In this document: piece after piece, positions 7,752-16,894 of the stretch
How the letters are laid out: each line of letters begins with the position of its first letter
Numbering within the stretch: the first letter of the stretch is position 1
Assembly: GCF_001552635.1 (NCBI RefSeq)
Contig: NZ_BCRO01000099.1
Coordinates: 1-48,050, forward strand
Direction: 5' to 3'
DNA length: 48,050 bases
DNA from: Actinomadura hibisca NBRC 15177
GTDB lineage: Bacteria > Actinomycetota > Actinomycetes > Streptosporangiales > Streptosporangiaceae
Made by a program: the position numbers and the translations under genes
The notes under the pieces: model-generated
What the model was told of the DNA's origin: nothing
Databases searched by the model: none
What the model saw: the letters and a program-made list of their open reading frames with translations, nothing else

Positions 7752-9911
7752 TCAGCCGAAGAAGTCCGCGCGCAGCCGGGTGGCCTCCTCCGGCCGCCCG
7801 CGCTCGTCCAGCAGCGCGGCCAGGAGCGCGGCGGTGCCGGGCCGCTCGGCGTCGTCGGCGGGGCCGGACAGCGCGCGGCGGAACGCCTGCTCGGCCTCGT
7901 CCGGACGGCCGCTCTGCTGGAGGAGCTGCCCGGCGAGCCGGTCGGACCGGCAGGCGGAGACCTGCTCGCCGATCGACCGGAACTCCTCGGCCGACTCCAG
8001 CGCGCGCGTCACCGCCTCGTCCACCTGCCCCTGGTCGGCCAGCACGCGGGCGGTGTCGCTGAGCAGCAGCGCGTGCTCGCGGACGTGGCGGCCGTCGTCG
8101 GCGGACAGGCCGGAGAGGACCGTGCGGGCCTCCTCCAGCCGCTCCAGCGCGCCGCGCAGGTCCTCCGCCCAGCCCAGCGCCAGGCCGCTCTTGCGCAGGT
8201 GGACGGCCTGGAGGTAGGGGTCGCCGTGCTCGCCGAAGCGGCGGGCGGCCTCGGCGAACCCGTCGGCGGCCTCGGCGTCGCGGTCCATCAGACTGAGGAT
8301 CTCGGCGGTCTGCGCTTCCAGCTTGGCGAGCGCGCCGGGGGAGTCCTCGTGCGCGCGCATCTCCGCCAGTATCCGCAGGCCGTCCTCGTGCTGGCCGAGC
8401 TGCGGGTACACGCAGGCCAGCACCCAGCGCGCCTGCATCCCGTCGTGCCCCGCCTCCGCTCCGGACGGCATGGTGGGCAGCGCCTCCTCCGCGCACTCGG
8501 CCGCGTCCAGCAGGCGGCCGACGGTGAGGTAGGCGGTGGCGAGGTCGGTGCGCGCCAGCGCGGCCAGCCGCGTGTCACCCAGCACGGTGAACTTCGCGGC
8601 GGCCTCGACGAACGGGGCGATCGCCTCGTCCGCGCGGCCCTCCTCCAGCAGCGACTCGCCGCGCCGCGCGTGCTCGACCGCGACGGCGTGCTCGGCGTAC
8701 CACTCATGCTCGCCGGGAGCGGCGTCCGTCCCGTCGGGCTGCTCGACCGGGGCGAGCTGCGCGCGGCGCGCGGCGACCGGGGACAGCGCCAGCGACTCCA
8801 CGATCGGCCGCGCCTCCAGGATCGTGTTGATCCGGGCACCGACCACGCCGTGCCCGTTGCGCCGGTCGTAGCGCTCGGCGAGCGCGATGGCCTCGCCCGA
8901 CAGCTCCTTGTGCAGCTCGCGGTAGGTGTACTCCTCGTCCTCGTCGTCGGCGTAGTCGGGATTGGCGGGCCAGTGCAGCACCTCCTCGCCGCGCCCCGCC
9001 TCCACCAGCGCCCGGCACAGCGCGGCGGCCGCCGCGGACAGCTCCAGTTCCGGGCCGACGGTCGGCTCGCCCTCCAGGACGGTCAGGTGCGCGTTGAGGA
9101 CGGCCAGGCCGCGGTCGAGGTTGCCCGACAACACGCAGAACCGCAGGTGCCGCGCGACGTCGGCGTCGTTGGCGTCGGTCAGGCTCCGGTAGGCGATCCG
9201 GTGCGCGTCGCGGGCCTCCTCCAGCGCGCCGGTCCGCAGGTAGCAGAGCTGGAGGACGTGCAGCGCCTCGGCGGGCTGGCCGCCGGTGTCGCAGGGGACC
9301 TCGCCGGTCAGCAGCGGCTGCGCGACCGCGATCGCCTCGGCGTCGCGCTCCAGCGCCGCCAGGTAGGCGACCTGGTACATCATCAGGCACGCCGGGCACA
9401 CGTAGCCCGGGGCGGGCTCCAGCTTCCGCAGGTCAGCCAGGCAACGTTCGCCGAGCTCGGCGTCGCCGCTCCACTCGGCCAGCACCAGCCGCGCCGACGA
9501 CAGCGCGTGCAGGTCGTCGCGGTCGGGGCGCGCGCGGGCCGCCATGTCGTCGAACAGGCCGTTCACCACGTGCAGCGGGTACTCGGGCCGCAGGCCCAGC
9601 ACGATGCCCTGCGCGGCGAACTGCCGCCACAACGAGTCGAGCGCGTCCTCGTCGAACAGGTCGGGGCTCGCGCTGTAGAGCGAGACGCAGCGGGAGAAGG
9701 CGGTGAGCACCTCCGACAGGTCGCGCAGGTCGCGGGCCGCCAGCATCATGGCGTCGACCATGTCCAGCCGCGCCTCGATCTCCAGCTCGGCCAGCCCCGC
9801 CGCCTCGGCGTGCCGCACCACCTCCCGTAACGCCTCGACCTGCGCCTCTCCGGTGGGCAGGTCGGCGGCCTCGGCGAGCCGATCGGTCAGCTCGGCCCGG
9901 GTATGGGTCAT
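7752..9911 (-). CDS. TPR-repeat protein next to HSP90
   Basis: This 719-residue, almost wholly alpha-helical protein has repeated TPR-like helix pairs, clearest from about 420 to the end (for example RRGESLLEEGRADEAIAPFVEAA and QSGRPDEAEQAFRRAL types of segment). A CPAC motif lies in YVCPACLMM near 190. It has no signal peptide, membrane segment or enzymatic motif, so it is probably a cytosolic protein-binding scaffold. GAGGAG precedes the ATG by 6 bases. It lies 72 bases downstream of the HSP90-family gene on the same strand, and the pair is probably one transcript. The context suggests, but does not prove, a partner or co-chaperone role for the HSP90 protein. Confidence 0.8.
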   Translation of the reverse strand: MTHTRAELTDRLAEAADLPTGEAQVEALREVVRHAEAAGLAELEIEARLDMVDAMMLAARDLRDLSEVLTAFSRCVSLYSASPDLFDEDALDSLWRQFAAQGIVLGLRPEYPLHVVNGLFDDMAARARPDRDDLHALSSARLVLAEWSGDAELGERCLADLRKLEPAPGYVCPACLMMYQVAYLAALERDAEAIAVAQPLLTGEVPCDTGGQPAEALHVLQLCYLRTGALEEARDAHRIAYRSLTDANDADVARHLRFCVLSGNLDRGLAVLNAHLTVLEGEPTVGPELELSAAAAALCRALVEAGRGEEVLHWPANPDYADDEDEEYTYRELHKELSGEAIALAERYDRRNGHGVVGARINTILEARPIVESLALSPVAARRAQLAPVEQPDGTDAAPGEHEWYAEHAVAVEHARRGESLLEEGRADEAIAPFVEAAAKFTVLGDTRLAALARTDLATAYLTVGRLLDAAECAEEALPTMPSGAEAGHDGMQARWVLACVYPQLGQHEDGLRILAEMRAHEDSPGALAKLEAQTAEILSLMDRDAEAADGFAEAARRFGEHGDPYLQAVHLRKSGLALGWAEDLRGALERLEEARTVLSGLSADDGRHVREHALLLSDTARVLADQGQVDEAVTRALESAEEFRSIGEQVSACRSDRLAGQLLQQSGRPDEAEQAFRRALSGPADDAERPGTAALLAALLDERGRPEEATRLRADFFG

Positions 9912-9983
9912 GGACGCTCCTCGTTCGGTCGGCCGCGTGGGGTCACGGCCCTTCCCCGGCCGGGCGCGCCGCCCGGCGGGGGA

Positions 9984-11774
9984 TCATGAATTCTCCTCCA
10001 CGTCGTGCACCGCCCATTCGACGAGGCCCAGGAAAGATCGGTTCAACGCCGCGGTGTCGACCGGTCGCATCGGGTGGTGTCCCTGCAGGAGAGCGTGCCC
10101 GTACAGGGCCTCCACAACCAGCCTGACCAGCAACGGGTCGTCCAGGGCCGTCACTCGCCGCACCAGCGGGTTGTTGTAGTTGAGCAGCAGTTGGGGGAGC
10201 GCGGCCGGGGCGGCGGGTTCCGCGCCGATCTCGCCCAGCATGTCGGCCCAGGCGCCCTCGGCGGACTCCAGCGCCGCGTTCCGGTCGGCGCGGCGGGCCG
10301 CCTCCCGCCCCTCCAGGTACAGCGCCGACAGCGTGACCGGCTCGAACGCGCGGACGACCGGCTCGCAGCCGAGCCGGTGCAGCGCCTGCGACGCCGTCCG
10401 CAGGAAGTCGCGCAACCCCAGTTCGGTGCCGGGGTCCAGCACGTCCAGGTGGGTGGCCAGCTCGGCGGGGTCGAGCCGCACCACCTCGGCCTCGGGGTCG
10501 ATCAGCGGCAGCCGGTTGAGGATCTCGGCGTCGTAGGCGTAGCCGCCGTTCACCAGGCCAACGCCCTGCGCGGCGGCGACCCCGGCCAGCTTGCGGAACT
10601 CGCCGACGCCCGCGGTGTAGCGGACGACGCGGTGCCGCCGCCGGAACTCCGCGAGCGTCATCTCCCCGTCGCTGGTCTCCAGCGGCAACCACTGCACCAC
10701 CAGCCGCAACATCTCCACGTCGTGCGCGGCCAGGGCCTTGACGCCCAGGTGGTGCACGGCCAGGAAGCGGCCGAGCCGGGTGGGCGCGGTCGCCGACAAC
10801 CTCACCAGCCAGGCCCGGAGCTGGCGGCCGAGGGCCTCGCGGGTCTCGGCGAGCAGGTCGTCCTCGTAGAGCTGCTCGCGGTCGGCGGTGGGCCGCAGCT
10901 CGGAGGCGTCCACCACGCAGCGCACGAAGAAGGCCCAGTCGGGCAGCAGGCGTTCGGCCCGGTCGCTGAGGAGCATGCGCTTGAGGTAGACGCGGTGGGC
11001 TGCGCGCGCGCCCGCGTTGGAGGGCGTGGGGAGCACGAACGCGGCGCCGGTGAGGCCCGCCGCCGGGACGTCCAGGTCGATCACGTCGAACGGCCGGAAG
11101 TCGAGCGTGCCCGCCGCGTACTCCAGCAGGGCGTCCTGCCGCGCCACGGGGTCGGCGTGCTCGGCGAGCCAGGGCGGCCCGCCCGAGACCGTCCGGTCGC
11201 CGACCCGCACCGGCACCGGCAGCAGCGACCCGAAGTGGTCGGCCAGGCGCAGCACGGTCTCGTCGGACAGCCAGTGCTCGGAGCCGCGCCGGGGCCGCAG
11301 CGTGACCGTGGTGCCGGGCTCGGACCGCTCGGCGGTCTCCTCGACGCTGTAGTGCCCGGCCGCGTGCCCGATCCAGCGCACGGTGGCCGCCCCCTCGACG
11401 GCGGCGCTGCGCGTGACGACCTCGACCTCGTCGGCGACCAGGAAGCACGCCAGCAGCCCGATGCCGAACTGGCCGAGGAACTGCTGCCGGGAGAAGCCCA
11501 GCTCGTCGCGCTTGGAGGAGCGGCCGATCGTGGCGAGCAGCTCGTGCACCTGCTCCTCGGTGAGGCCGACGCCGTTGTCGTGGACGCGGAGCGACCCGTC
11601 CCCGGTGACCGACGGCGGCTCGACCAGCACCAGCGGCCGCTCCGGCGGGTGCGCGCTGATGGCGTCCACCGCGTTCTGCAGCAGCTCGCGCAGGTAGGCG
11701 CGCGGGCTGGCGTACAGGTGCCGGCCGAGCAGGTCGACGATCCCGCGCAGATCGACACTGAAGCTGTGGCGCAT
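9984..11774 (-). CDS. HSP90 family protein (HtpG-like chaperone)
   Basis: This 596-residue GHKL ATPase has HSP90 architecture. The N-box is YLRELLQNAVDA (Glu30 catalytic, Asn34 Mg ligand). The G1 box is DNGVG (66-70), the lid includes IGRSSKRD (83-90), the G2 box is GQFGIG (101-106), and GTTVTL (154-159) is the G3-like Thr box. The middle domain has VYLKRMLLSD (262-271), with ELRPTADRE (292-300) matching the HtpG segment that carries the ATP-contacting Arg (Arg299 here). A C-terminal dimerisation region follows, and the protein ends in the acidic DVEENS. It is an ATP-driven cytosolic chaperone of an actinobacterial HSP90 subfamily divergent from classical HtpG. The TPR protein gene follows directly. 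Confidence 0.92.
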   Translation of the reverse strand: MRHSFSVDLRGIVDLLGRHLYASPRAYLRELLQNAVDAISAHPPERPLVLVEPPSVTGDGSLRVHDNGVGLTEEQVHELLATIGRSSKRDELGFSRQQFLGQFGIGLLACFLVADEVEVVTRSAAVEGAATVRWIGHAAGHYSVEETAERSEPGTTVTLRPRRGSEHWLSDETVLRLADHFGSLLPVPVRVGDRTVSGGPPWLAEHADPVARQDALLEYAAGTLDFRPFDVIDLDVPAAGLTGAAFVLPTPSNAGARAAHRVYLKRMLLSDRAERLLPDWAFFVRCVVDASELRPTADREQLYEDDLLAETREALGRQLRAWLVRLSATAPTRLGRFLAVHHLGVKALAAHDVEMLRLVVQWLPLETSDGEMTLAEFRRRHRVVRYTAGVGEFRKLAGVAAAQGVGLVNGGYAYDAEILNRLPLIDPEAEVVRLDPAELATHLDVLDPGTELGLRDFLRTASQALHRLGCEPVVRAFEPVTLSALYLEGREAARRADRNAALESAEGAWADMLGEIGAEPAAPAALPQLLLNYNNPLVRRVTALDDPLLVRLVVEALYGHALLQGHHPMRPVDTAALNRSFLGLVEWAVHDVEENS

Positions 11775-11810
11775 CCTCGGCTACCTTCCGCGCCGGAACA
11801 GCTCGGCCGA

Positions 11811-13034
11811 CTACTTGACGGGCGCCGCCCCGATCGCCCTCATCATCGACGGCCAGGTCTTGTGCATCTCGCGCTTCCAGTACGGCCAGGTGTGCGAGCC
11901 CTCGCCGTACATGTCGGCCGTCACCGGGACGCCCAGTTCCTTGGCGCGGGCCACGAAGTCCTGCGTGGTTCGCCAGACCTGGGTCTCGCTAAGGTAGCGG
12001 ATGTCCCACGGGGCTTTCCCGGGAGGATCGAAAGGTCCCGGTTTGCCGTTGCCCGCCGAGACGTGCAGCCGCGTCCCGCGCATCTTGGCCAGCAGGCTCG
12101 TGGGGTCGTGCGCGACCCAGTTGCTGCGGTGCAGGGCGGGGTCGCCCCAGATCTTCTTCGGCTCGCGCGCGGAGTTGACGTACATCAGCAGCGACGGGAT
12201 GCCGGGCGACAACATCGACAACACGCCGCTGTAGGCGGCGGTGTACTTGAACATGCCCGGGTGGCGGCCCGTGTAGGTCATCGCGCCCTGCGCGCCGGAC
12301 GAGATGCCCATGGCGGCCCGCTGCGACCCGGCGTGGAAGTTGCGCTCCAGGAGCTGGCGCACCTCGGTGGTGTGGAAGGTCTCCCACTTGGGGATCCCGC
12401 CCTTGCCGTCGTTGTACCAGTCGGTGTAGGAGCCGTTGGAGCCCTCGGGCATCGCGACGATGACGTCGTAACGCGCGGCGAGGGAGGCGATGTCGGTGCT
12501 GCGCGTCCAGGAGACGTAGCTGTCGTTGCCGCCGTGGAAGACGTAGACGACCGGCCACGTGCGCTGCGCGCCCGCGCGCCACGAGGGCGGCACGAGCATG
12601 CGGACCTTCTGCGTGGAGCCGAGCGCGGGGGACTGCACCGACACGTCGTACTGCCGGGTGGCGGTCTTCTGGACCTTGACGACCTTCGCGCCGGTTTCGG
12701 CGGTGCGGTAGGGCCCCGTGCGGGTCCCCGCCTCGTCGCCCTCCTTGCCGCTGCCCCGGTCGCCCTTGAGCTCCTTGAGCGCGGGCTCGGACGGGGTGGC
12801 GACCGGCCGCCCGCCGACCTGCTGCGGCCCGGCGCCGCCGGACGTGCTCGGCTTGGGCGTGGGCGACTTGGCGGGCGTGCGCTGCGCCATGGGGATTTGG
12901 TCGCCGACCGGGTCCTGGCCCGGCGCGGCCAGGGGGTTGGGCACGTCGATGGGCAGCATGACCAGCACCGACGGGACGAGGACCACCCCCGCGACGGCGC
13001 CGATGGCGATCAGGCGTTCAGTCCGTTTCGGCAC
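11811..13034 (-). CDS. secreted esterase, antigen-85/esterase D-like
   Basis: This 407-residue protein has a short N-terminal hydrophobic anchor or signal (about 8-28) and a Pro/Ser/Gly-rich linker to about 135. An alpha/beta hydrolase domain of the antigen-85/putative esterase family follows. It shows VVYVFHGG (oxyanion strand), the nucleophile Ser245 in GISSGAQGA, and the C-terminal His motif SHTWPYWKREM, like the HSWEYW motif of mycolyltransferases. It should act outside the membrane on an acyl ester of unknown kind; mycolate transfer is unlikely unless the host makes mycolates. The start is a GTG with GGAGGGAG at the right spacing. It lies upstream of the HSP90 gene by 36 bases, so it may head that transcript. 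Confidence 0.85.
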   Translation of the reverse strand: MPKRTERLIAIGAVAGVVLVPSVLVMLPIDVPNPLAAPGQDPVGDQIPMAQRTPAKSPTPKPSTSGGAGPQQVGGRPVATPSEPALKELKGDRGSGKEGDEAGTRTGPYRTAETGAKVVKVQKTATRQYDVSVQSPALGSTQKVRMLVPPSWRAGAQRTWPVVYVFHGGNDSYVSWTRSTDIASLAARYDVIVAMPEGSNGSYTDWYNDGKGGIPKWETFHTTEVRQLLERNFHAGSQRAAMGISSGAQGAMTYTGRHPGMFKYTAAYSGVLSMLSPGIPSLLMYVNSAREPKKIWGDPALHRSNWVAHDPTSLLAKMRGTRLHVSAGNGKPGPFDPPGKAPWDIRYLSETQVWRTTQDFVARAKELGVPVTADMYGEGSHTWPYWKREMHKTWPSMMRAIGAAPVK

Positions 13035-13184
13035 AAGATCTCCCTCCGCGAGAGGCACCCTACTGTGCGGTACGCCCCTTTGCCGACCGAAGTTCTCATC
13101 TATCGCATAACTAATCCGAACCTCACCGGCGCCTGAACACCCCCTCCACCCCGCCTGCACGACGCGCGTCGCGCTCCCCGGCGG

Positions 13185-14189
13185 TCAGGGACGTCCCTCC
13201 CGCCAGGCGCCCATCGGGACGTAGGCGAGGCTGCGGCCCTCGGCGTCCAGCATCCGGCCCACGCGCTTCACCCAGCGCAGGGTCACCGACCGGTCCACCA
13301 CGCGCACGCCGGGGTGCTGCGACACGACGCGCGCCTCGAAGGCCGCCAGCTCGTTCAGGCCGTGCACCCACACGTTGGCCATCAGGTTCGCCTCCCCGGC
13401 GACCGAGCACACCAGCCGCGTCTCGCGCATCGTCGCGACGCCGTCGGCCACCGCGTCCAGGCTCGGCGGCGGGACCGACAACCACAACATCCCCGTCACC
13501 CGCCACCCCGCCAGCCGGTGCGCGGCCTCGCAGCGCAGCGCCACCCGGCCGCTGGACAACATCCCGGCCATCACCCGCCGCACCCGCGCCTCCGGCATCC
13601 CGGTCTCCTCGGCCAGGGCCGTGGAGGAGCGGCGGCCGTCGGGGGCCAGCGCCAGCATCAGCGCGATCTCGTCGTGGCGCAGCCGGCGGGTCTCGCCCTC
13701 CCCGCCGCCGGGGCGTTCCAGGCCGCGGCGCTGGCCCTGGTCGAGGGAGTCCAGGCGCCAGCGGCTGGCCTCGCGGTGCAGGTGGTGGGCGAGGTGGGTG
13801 CGCGTGGACACCACGCCGTCCACGCGGCCCAGGCGGCGCAGGACGTAGTCGCCGAACTCGGCGAGGTCCCAGGTGATGACGGTCAGCAGCAGGTCGCGGT
13901 TGCCGGTGGTGTGCTCGACGCTGATCGTGCAGGCGTCGGCGGCCAGCTCGGCGGCGACGCGCTCGTGGGTGCCGGGCGCGCAGCGCACCTCGACCAGCGC
14001 GAACGTCCCGTAGGAGAGCTGGGACGGGCCGGCGGCGCAGGTCACCCAGGCGTTCCCGGCGGCGGTGAGGCGGGACCAGCGGCGCGACAGCGTCGCCGCG
14101 TCCACGCCGAGCGGCCCCGCCAGGCGGCTCCACGGCGCGCGGGGGTCCAGCTGCAGGGCGTTGACGAGGGCCAGGTCCAGTTCGTCCAT
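13185..14189 (-). CDS. Lrp/AsnC family regulator with two tandem modules
   Basis: This 334-residue cytosolic regulator contains two Lrp units in one chain. The first HTH opens MDELDLALVNALQLDPRAPW with SRLAGPLGVDAATLSRRWSR as the recognition region, followed by a RAM domain to about 150. The second HTH has DEIALMLALAPDGRRSS and MPEARVRRVMAGM, followed by a second RAM domain. Lrp proteins bind amino acids or related ligands and DNA as oligomers. It is transcribed away from the ABC-transporter operon across a 144-base gap holding a palindrome, so it is the likely local regulator. The start at MDELD is chosen by family alignment; the ribosome site is weak. Upstream in-frame codons to 14333 look non-coding. 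Confidence 0.9.
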   Translation of the reverse strand: MDELDLALVNALQLDPRAPWSRLAGPLGVDAATLSRRWSRLTAAGNAWVTCAAGPSQLSYGTFALVEVRCAPGTHERVAAELAADACTISVEHTTGNRDLLLTVITWDLAEFGDYVLRRLGRVDGVVSTRTHLAHHLHREASRWRLDSLDQGQRRGLERPGGGEGETRRLRHDEIALMLALAPDGRRSSTALAEETGMPEARVRRVMAGMLSSGRVALRCEAAHRLAGWRVTGMLWLSVPPPSLDAVADGVATMRETRLVCSVAGEANLMANVWVHGLNELAAFEARVVSQHPGVRVVDRSVTLRWVKRVGRMLDAEGRSLAYVPMGAWREGRP

Positions 14190-14219
14190 CTGACGATTCC
14201 GTGCGTTCCATCGGGGGTT

Positions 14220-14234
14220 CACGACGTATTCGTG
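14220..14234. promoter_or_regulatory. 15-bp palindrome, candidate Lrp operator
   Basis: CACGACGTATTCGTG has perfect 5-base arms around a 5-base centre, with further AT-rich flanks. Lrp/AsnC operators are typically 15-bp imperfect palindromes with an AT-rich centre. The site lies in the divergent gap, 31 bases upstream of the Lrp gene start and about 100 bases before the binding-protein gene, where one regulator could control both directions. Confidence 0.5.
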
Positions 14235-14333
14235 CAATTTAGCGGATCTTTCGGCCCGGACCCGATCCTGTTCTGCATCGCCTCCCGCCCGGCGTCCCGG
14301 CGTCTCCGCACGACCCTCTCCAGGAGAAGTCAC

Positions 14334-15887
14334 ATGATCCGTGCACGTACCACCGCCTCCGCCGTCGCGGCGGTCTCGGCGGCGCTCCTCGCCTCGGCCT
14401 GCACCACCTCGTCCGTCCCGGAGAGCGCCTCCGGCGACCGCGCCTTCCGCGTCGCGCTCACCTCGGACGCCAACACCTTCGACCCCGCCAAGGGCACCGC
14501 CGCCTCGGACTACACGCTGGCGCGCCTCCAGTACGCCACACTCGTGAACCGTGACGCGGGCAACAAGATCACCCCCGGGCTGGCCGAGAAGTGGGAGAGC
14601 AGTCCCACCAGCGCCACCTTCACCTTGCGCAAGGGCCTGACCTGCTCGGACGGCAAGCCGCTCAGCGCCACCGACGTCGCCGCGTCGCTACGGCGCTTCG
14701 CCGACCCCAAGACCGCCGGATCGGGCGTGGCGATGGCGTTCGGCCCCGGAGCGCCCGCCACCTTCACCGCCGACGACGCGGCCGGCACCGTCACCGTCAA
14801 GCTCGGCCGCCCCTGGGCCGACCTGCTGACGGGCCTGGCGCTGCCCAACGCGGGCGTCGTCTGCGCGCCCGGCCTCAAGGACCCGCAGGCCCTCGCCCGG
14901 GGCCCGGTCCCCGGCGCGGGCTCCAACGGCTACACGCTCACCACCGTGCAGCGCGGCCGCGGCTACACCTTCAAGCTGCGCGACGGTTTCAACGCCTTCG
15001 CCCAGTACGCCCAGGAGCCGCAGGGCGAGCGGCCCAAGACGCTGGAGATCTCGCTGGTCTCCAACGAGAGCACGCTCGCCAACCAGCTCAGCACCGGCGC
15101 GGTGGACTACGGCGCGTTCACCGGTCCCGACGCCGCCCGCTTCCGCAGCGGCGGCTACACACTGAAGGCCGCGCCGCTGCTGCGCATGTTCGTGGTGTTC
15201 AACGAGCGCTCCGGCCGCCCCGGTGCCGACCCCAAGATCCGCAAGGCCGTCGCGCAGGCCCTCGACCCGGCCGCCTTCAACAAGGTCTACGGCGGCAAGG
15301 GCGAGGTCATGAAGAGCTGGAGCGACAGCACCACGCCCTGCGCCAACACCGACGCCGCGTCGGTCACCGGCCCGGACACGGCTGCCGCGAAGAAGACCCT
15401 GGCAGGCGTGAACCTCAAGATCACCGGTACCAACGCCATCGCGGGCGGCGCGGGCAACGCCTACGTCCAGGAGGCGCTGCGCGCCGCCGGTGCCAAGGCG
15501 AGCCTCCGCAACGTCGACAACGCCACCTGGGCCACCGACGTGCTCGCCAACAAGGGCGACTGGGACCTCACCGTCATGGCGCACCTCAACTTCCCCGGCA
15601 CGCTCACCAGCGGCGCGCTCCTGCTGACCGGCCCCGTCCCGCCGGAGGGCCGCAACTTCGGCGGCATCGAGAACGACGCCTTCACCGCGGGCATCGCCGA
15701 GGCCGAGGGCACCACCGACCAGGCCGCCCAGTGCGCCGGATGGGCCAAGGCGCAGAAGGCGCTGCTGGAGCGCGACGACGTGGTGCCGCTGGCGACGGTG
15801 CCGGTCGCGTTCGTCCTCGGCAAGGGCGCCGACGGCGTGGTCGTCAACGGTGCCGCCGACCCCGCCAGCTTCCGGATCAAGAGCTGA
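14334..15887 (+). CDS. ABC transporter substrate-binding lipoprotein (oligopeptide/nickel type, SBP family 5)
   Basis: This 517-residue lipoprotein has a signal peptide with lipobox LLASAC (lipid-anchored Cys23). The family 5 solute-binding domain shows VALTSDANTFDPAKGTAASDY near the mature start, GLAEKWESS, FTLRKGLTCSDGKPLSATDV and the hinge region up to about 510. It captures a peptide, nickel chelate or other oligo-substrate outside the cell for the permeases encoded just downstream. AGGAG precedes the ATG by 7 bases. Its TGA overlaps the next ATG (TGATG), implying translational coupling. The downstream hydrolases suggest an acylated amino acid or short peptide as substrate, which is an inference. 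Confidence 0.93.
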   Translation: MIRARTTASAVAAVSAALLASACTTSSVPESASGDRAFRVALTSDANTFDPAKGTAASDYTLARLQYATLVNRDAGNKITPGLAEKWESSPTSATFTLRKGLTCSDGKPLSATDVAASLRRFADPKTAGSGVAMAFGPGAPATFTADDAAGTVTVKLGRPWADLLTGLALPNAGVVCAPGLKDPQALARGPVPGAGSNGYTLTTVQRGRGYTFKLRDGFNAFAQYAQEPQGERPKTLEISLVSNESTLANQLSTGAVDYGAFTGPDAARFRSGGYTLKAAPLLRMFVVFNERSGRPGADPKIRKAVAQALDPAAFNKVYGGKGEVMKSWSDSTTPCANTDAASVTGPDTAAAKKTLAGVNLKITGTNAIAGGAGNAYVQEALRAAGAKASLRNVDNATWATDVLANKGDWDLTVMAHLNFPGTLTSGALLLTGPVPPEGRNFGGIENDAFTAGIAEAEGTTDQAAQCAGWAKAQKALLERDDVVPLATVPVAFVLGKGADGVVVNGAADPASFRIKS

Positions 15888-16894
15888 TGATCGGCGAAAC
15901 GGCGGTCGGCCCCAAGGCCCCCGCGGCGCGCGGACGCGGCCTGCACCCCTGGGCCGGGTTCCTGCTGCGGCGGCTGGCGGGGCTGGCCGTCGCCCTGGCC
16001 GCGCTGGTGGTCGTGACGTTCCTGATGATGCAGCTCATCCCGGGCGACCCCGCCCGCGCCCTGGCCGGGGACACCGCCACCGGTGCCCAGGTGGAGCAGC
16101 TGCGCCACGAGCTCGGCCTCGACCGCCCGCTGACCGAGCAGTTCACCTCCTACGCCACCGGCCTGCTGCACGGCGACCTGGGCCAGTCGTTCCAGACCCG
16201 CGAGCCGGTCGCCCAGGTGATCGGCTCGCGGCTGCCGTTCACCGCCGAGCTGGCCCTGCTGGCGATCGTGCTGGTGCTGCTGCTGGCGGTGCCGCTCGGC
16301 ATGGCCGTGGCGATCGCGACGCGCGGCGGGCGGCGCGGCCGGTTGGACGCGGCGTTCACCTTCGTCACGGGCCTGGTTGGCGCGACGCCCGAGTACGTCC
16401 TCGGCACGCTGCTGGTGCTCGTCTTCGCGATCACGCTGGGGGTGCTGCCCGCGGCGGGCGCGGCCTCGGTGACGGCGCTGATCCTGCCGGTGGCGGCGAT
16501 CGCGCTGCCCGCCACGTGCGTGCTGGCGCGCATCGTGCGCCGCGAGACCGCCGGGGTGCTGGAGCAGGACTACATGCGCACCGCGCGCGGCCGCCGCCTG
16601 CCCCCGCTGCGGCTGTACGCCCGGCACGCGCTGCCCAACCTGCTCACCGGCACGCTCACCATGGGCGGGCTCACCCTGGCCGGGCTGCTGGGCGGCACCG
16701 TGATCGTGGAGAGCGTCTTCAACTGGCCGGGCCTCGGCAGCCGCGTCGTCCAGGCGATCCTCAACCGCGACTACCCGGTCATCCAGGGCACGGTGCTGGT
16801 CCTCGGCGTGCTCGCCACGCTGCTGAACATGCTGGTCGACCTGCTGCTCGGGCTGCTCGACCCGCGCACCCTCAACGGGAGGAACGCCCCGTGA
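15887..16894 (+). CDS. ABC transporter permease (DppB/OppB-like)
   Basis: This 335-residue inner-membrane permease has six transmembrane segments. The N-terminal helix FLLRRLAGLAVALAALVVV and the LIPGDPARALAGD motif after it are diagnostic of the DppB/OppB family. The EAA-like loop is in RRETAGVLEQDYMRTARGRR, and the C-terminal segment has VESVFNWPGLGSRVVQAI. It forms half of the transmembrane channel with the permease part of the next protein. It is coupled to the upstream gene by TGATG and to the downstream one by GTGA overlap. Confidence 0.93.
   Translation: MIGETAVGPKAPAARGRGLHPWAGFLLRRLAGLAVALAALVVVTFLMMQLIPGDPARALAGDTATGAQVEQLRHELGLDRPLTEQFTSYATGLLHGDLGQSFQTREPVAQVIGSRLPFTAELALLAIVLVLLLAVPLGMAVAIATRGGRRGRLDAAFTFVTGLVGATPEYVLGTLLVLVFAITLGVLPAAGAASVTALILPVAAIALPATCVLARIVRRETAGVLEQDYMRTARGRRLPPLRLYARHALPNLLTGTLTMGGLTLAGLLGGTVIVESVFNWPGLGSRVVQAILNRDYPVIQGTVLVLGVLATLLNMLVDLLLGLLDPRTLNGRNAP

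Noticed and set aside
11811..13034. Mycolyltransferase identity for the Ag85-like esterase
   Set aside because: Fold and motifs fit, but nothing in the window shows mycolic-acid synthesis, so only the esterase family is claimed.
10005..13136. 1043-codon plus-strand frame across the HSP90 and esterase genes
   Set aside because: Spans two real minus-strand genes and their gap; no motif and biased composition show it is a shadow.
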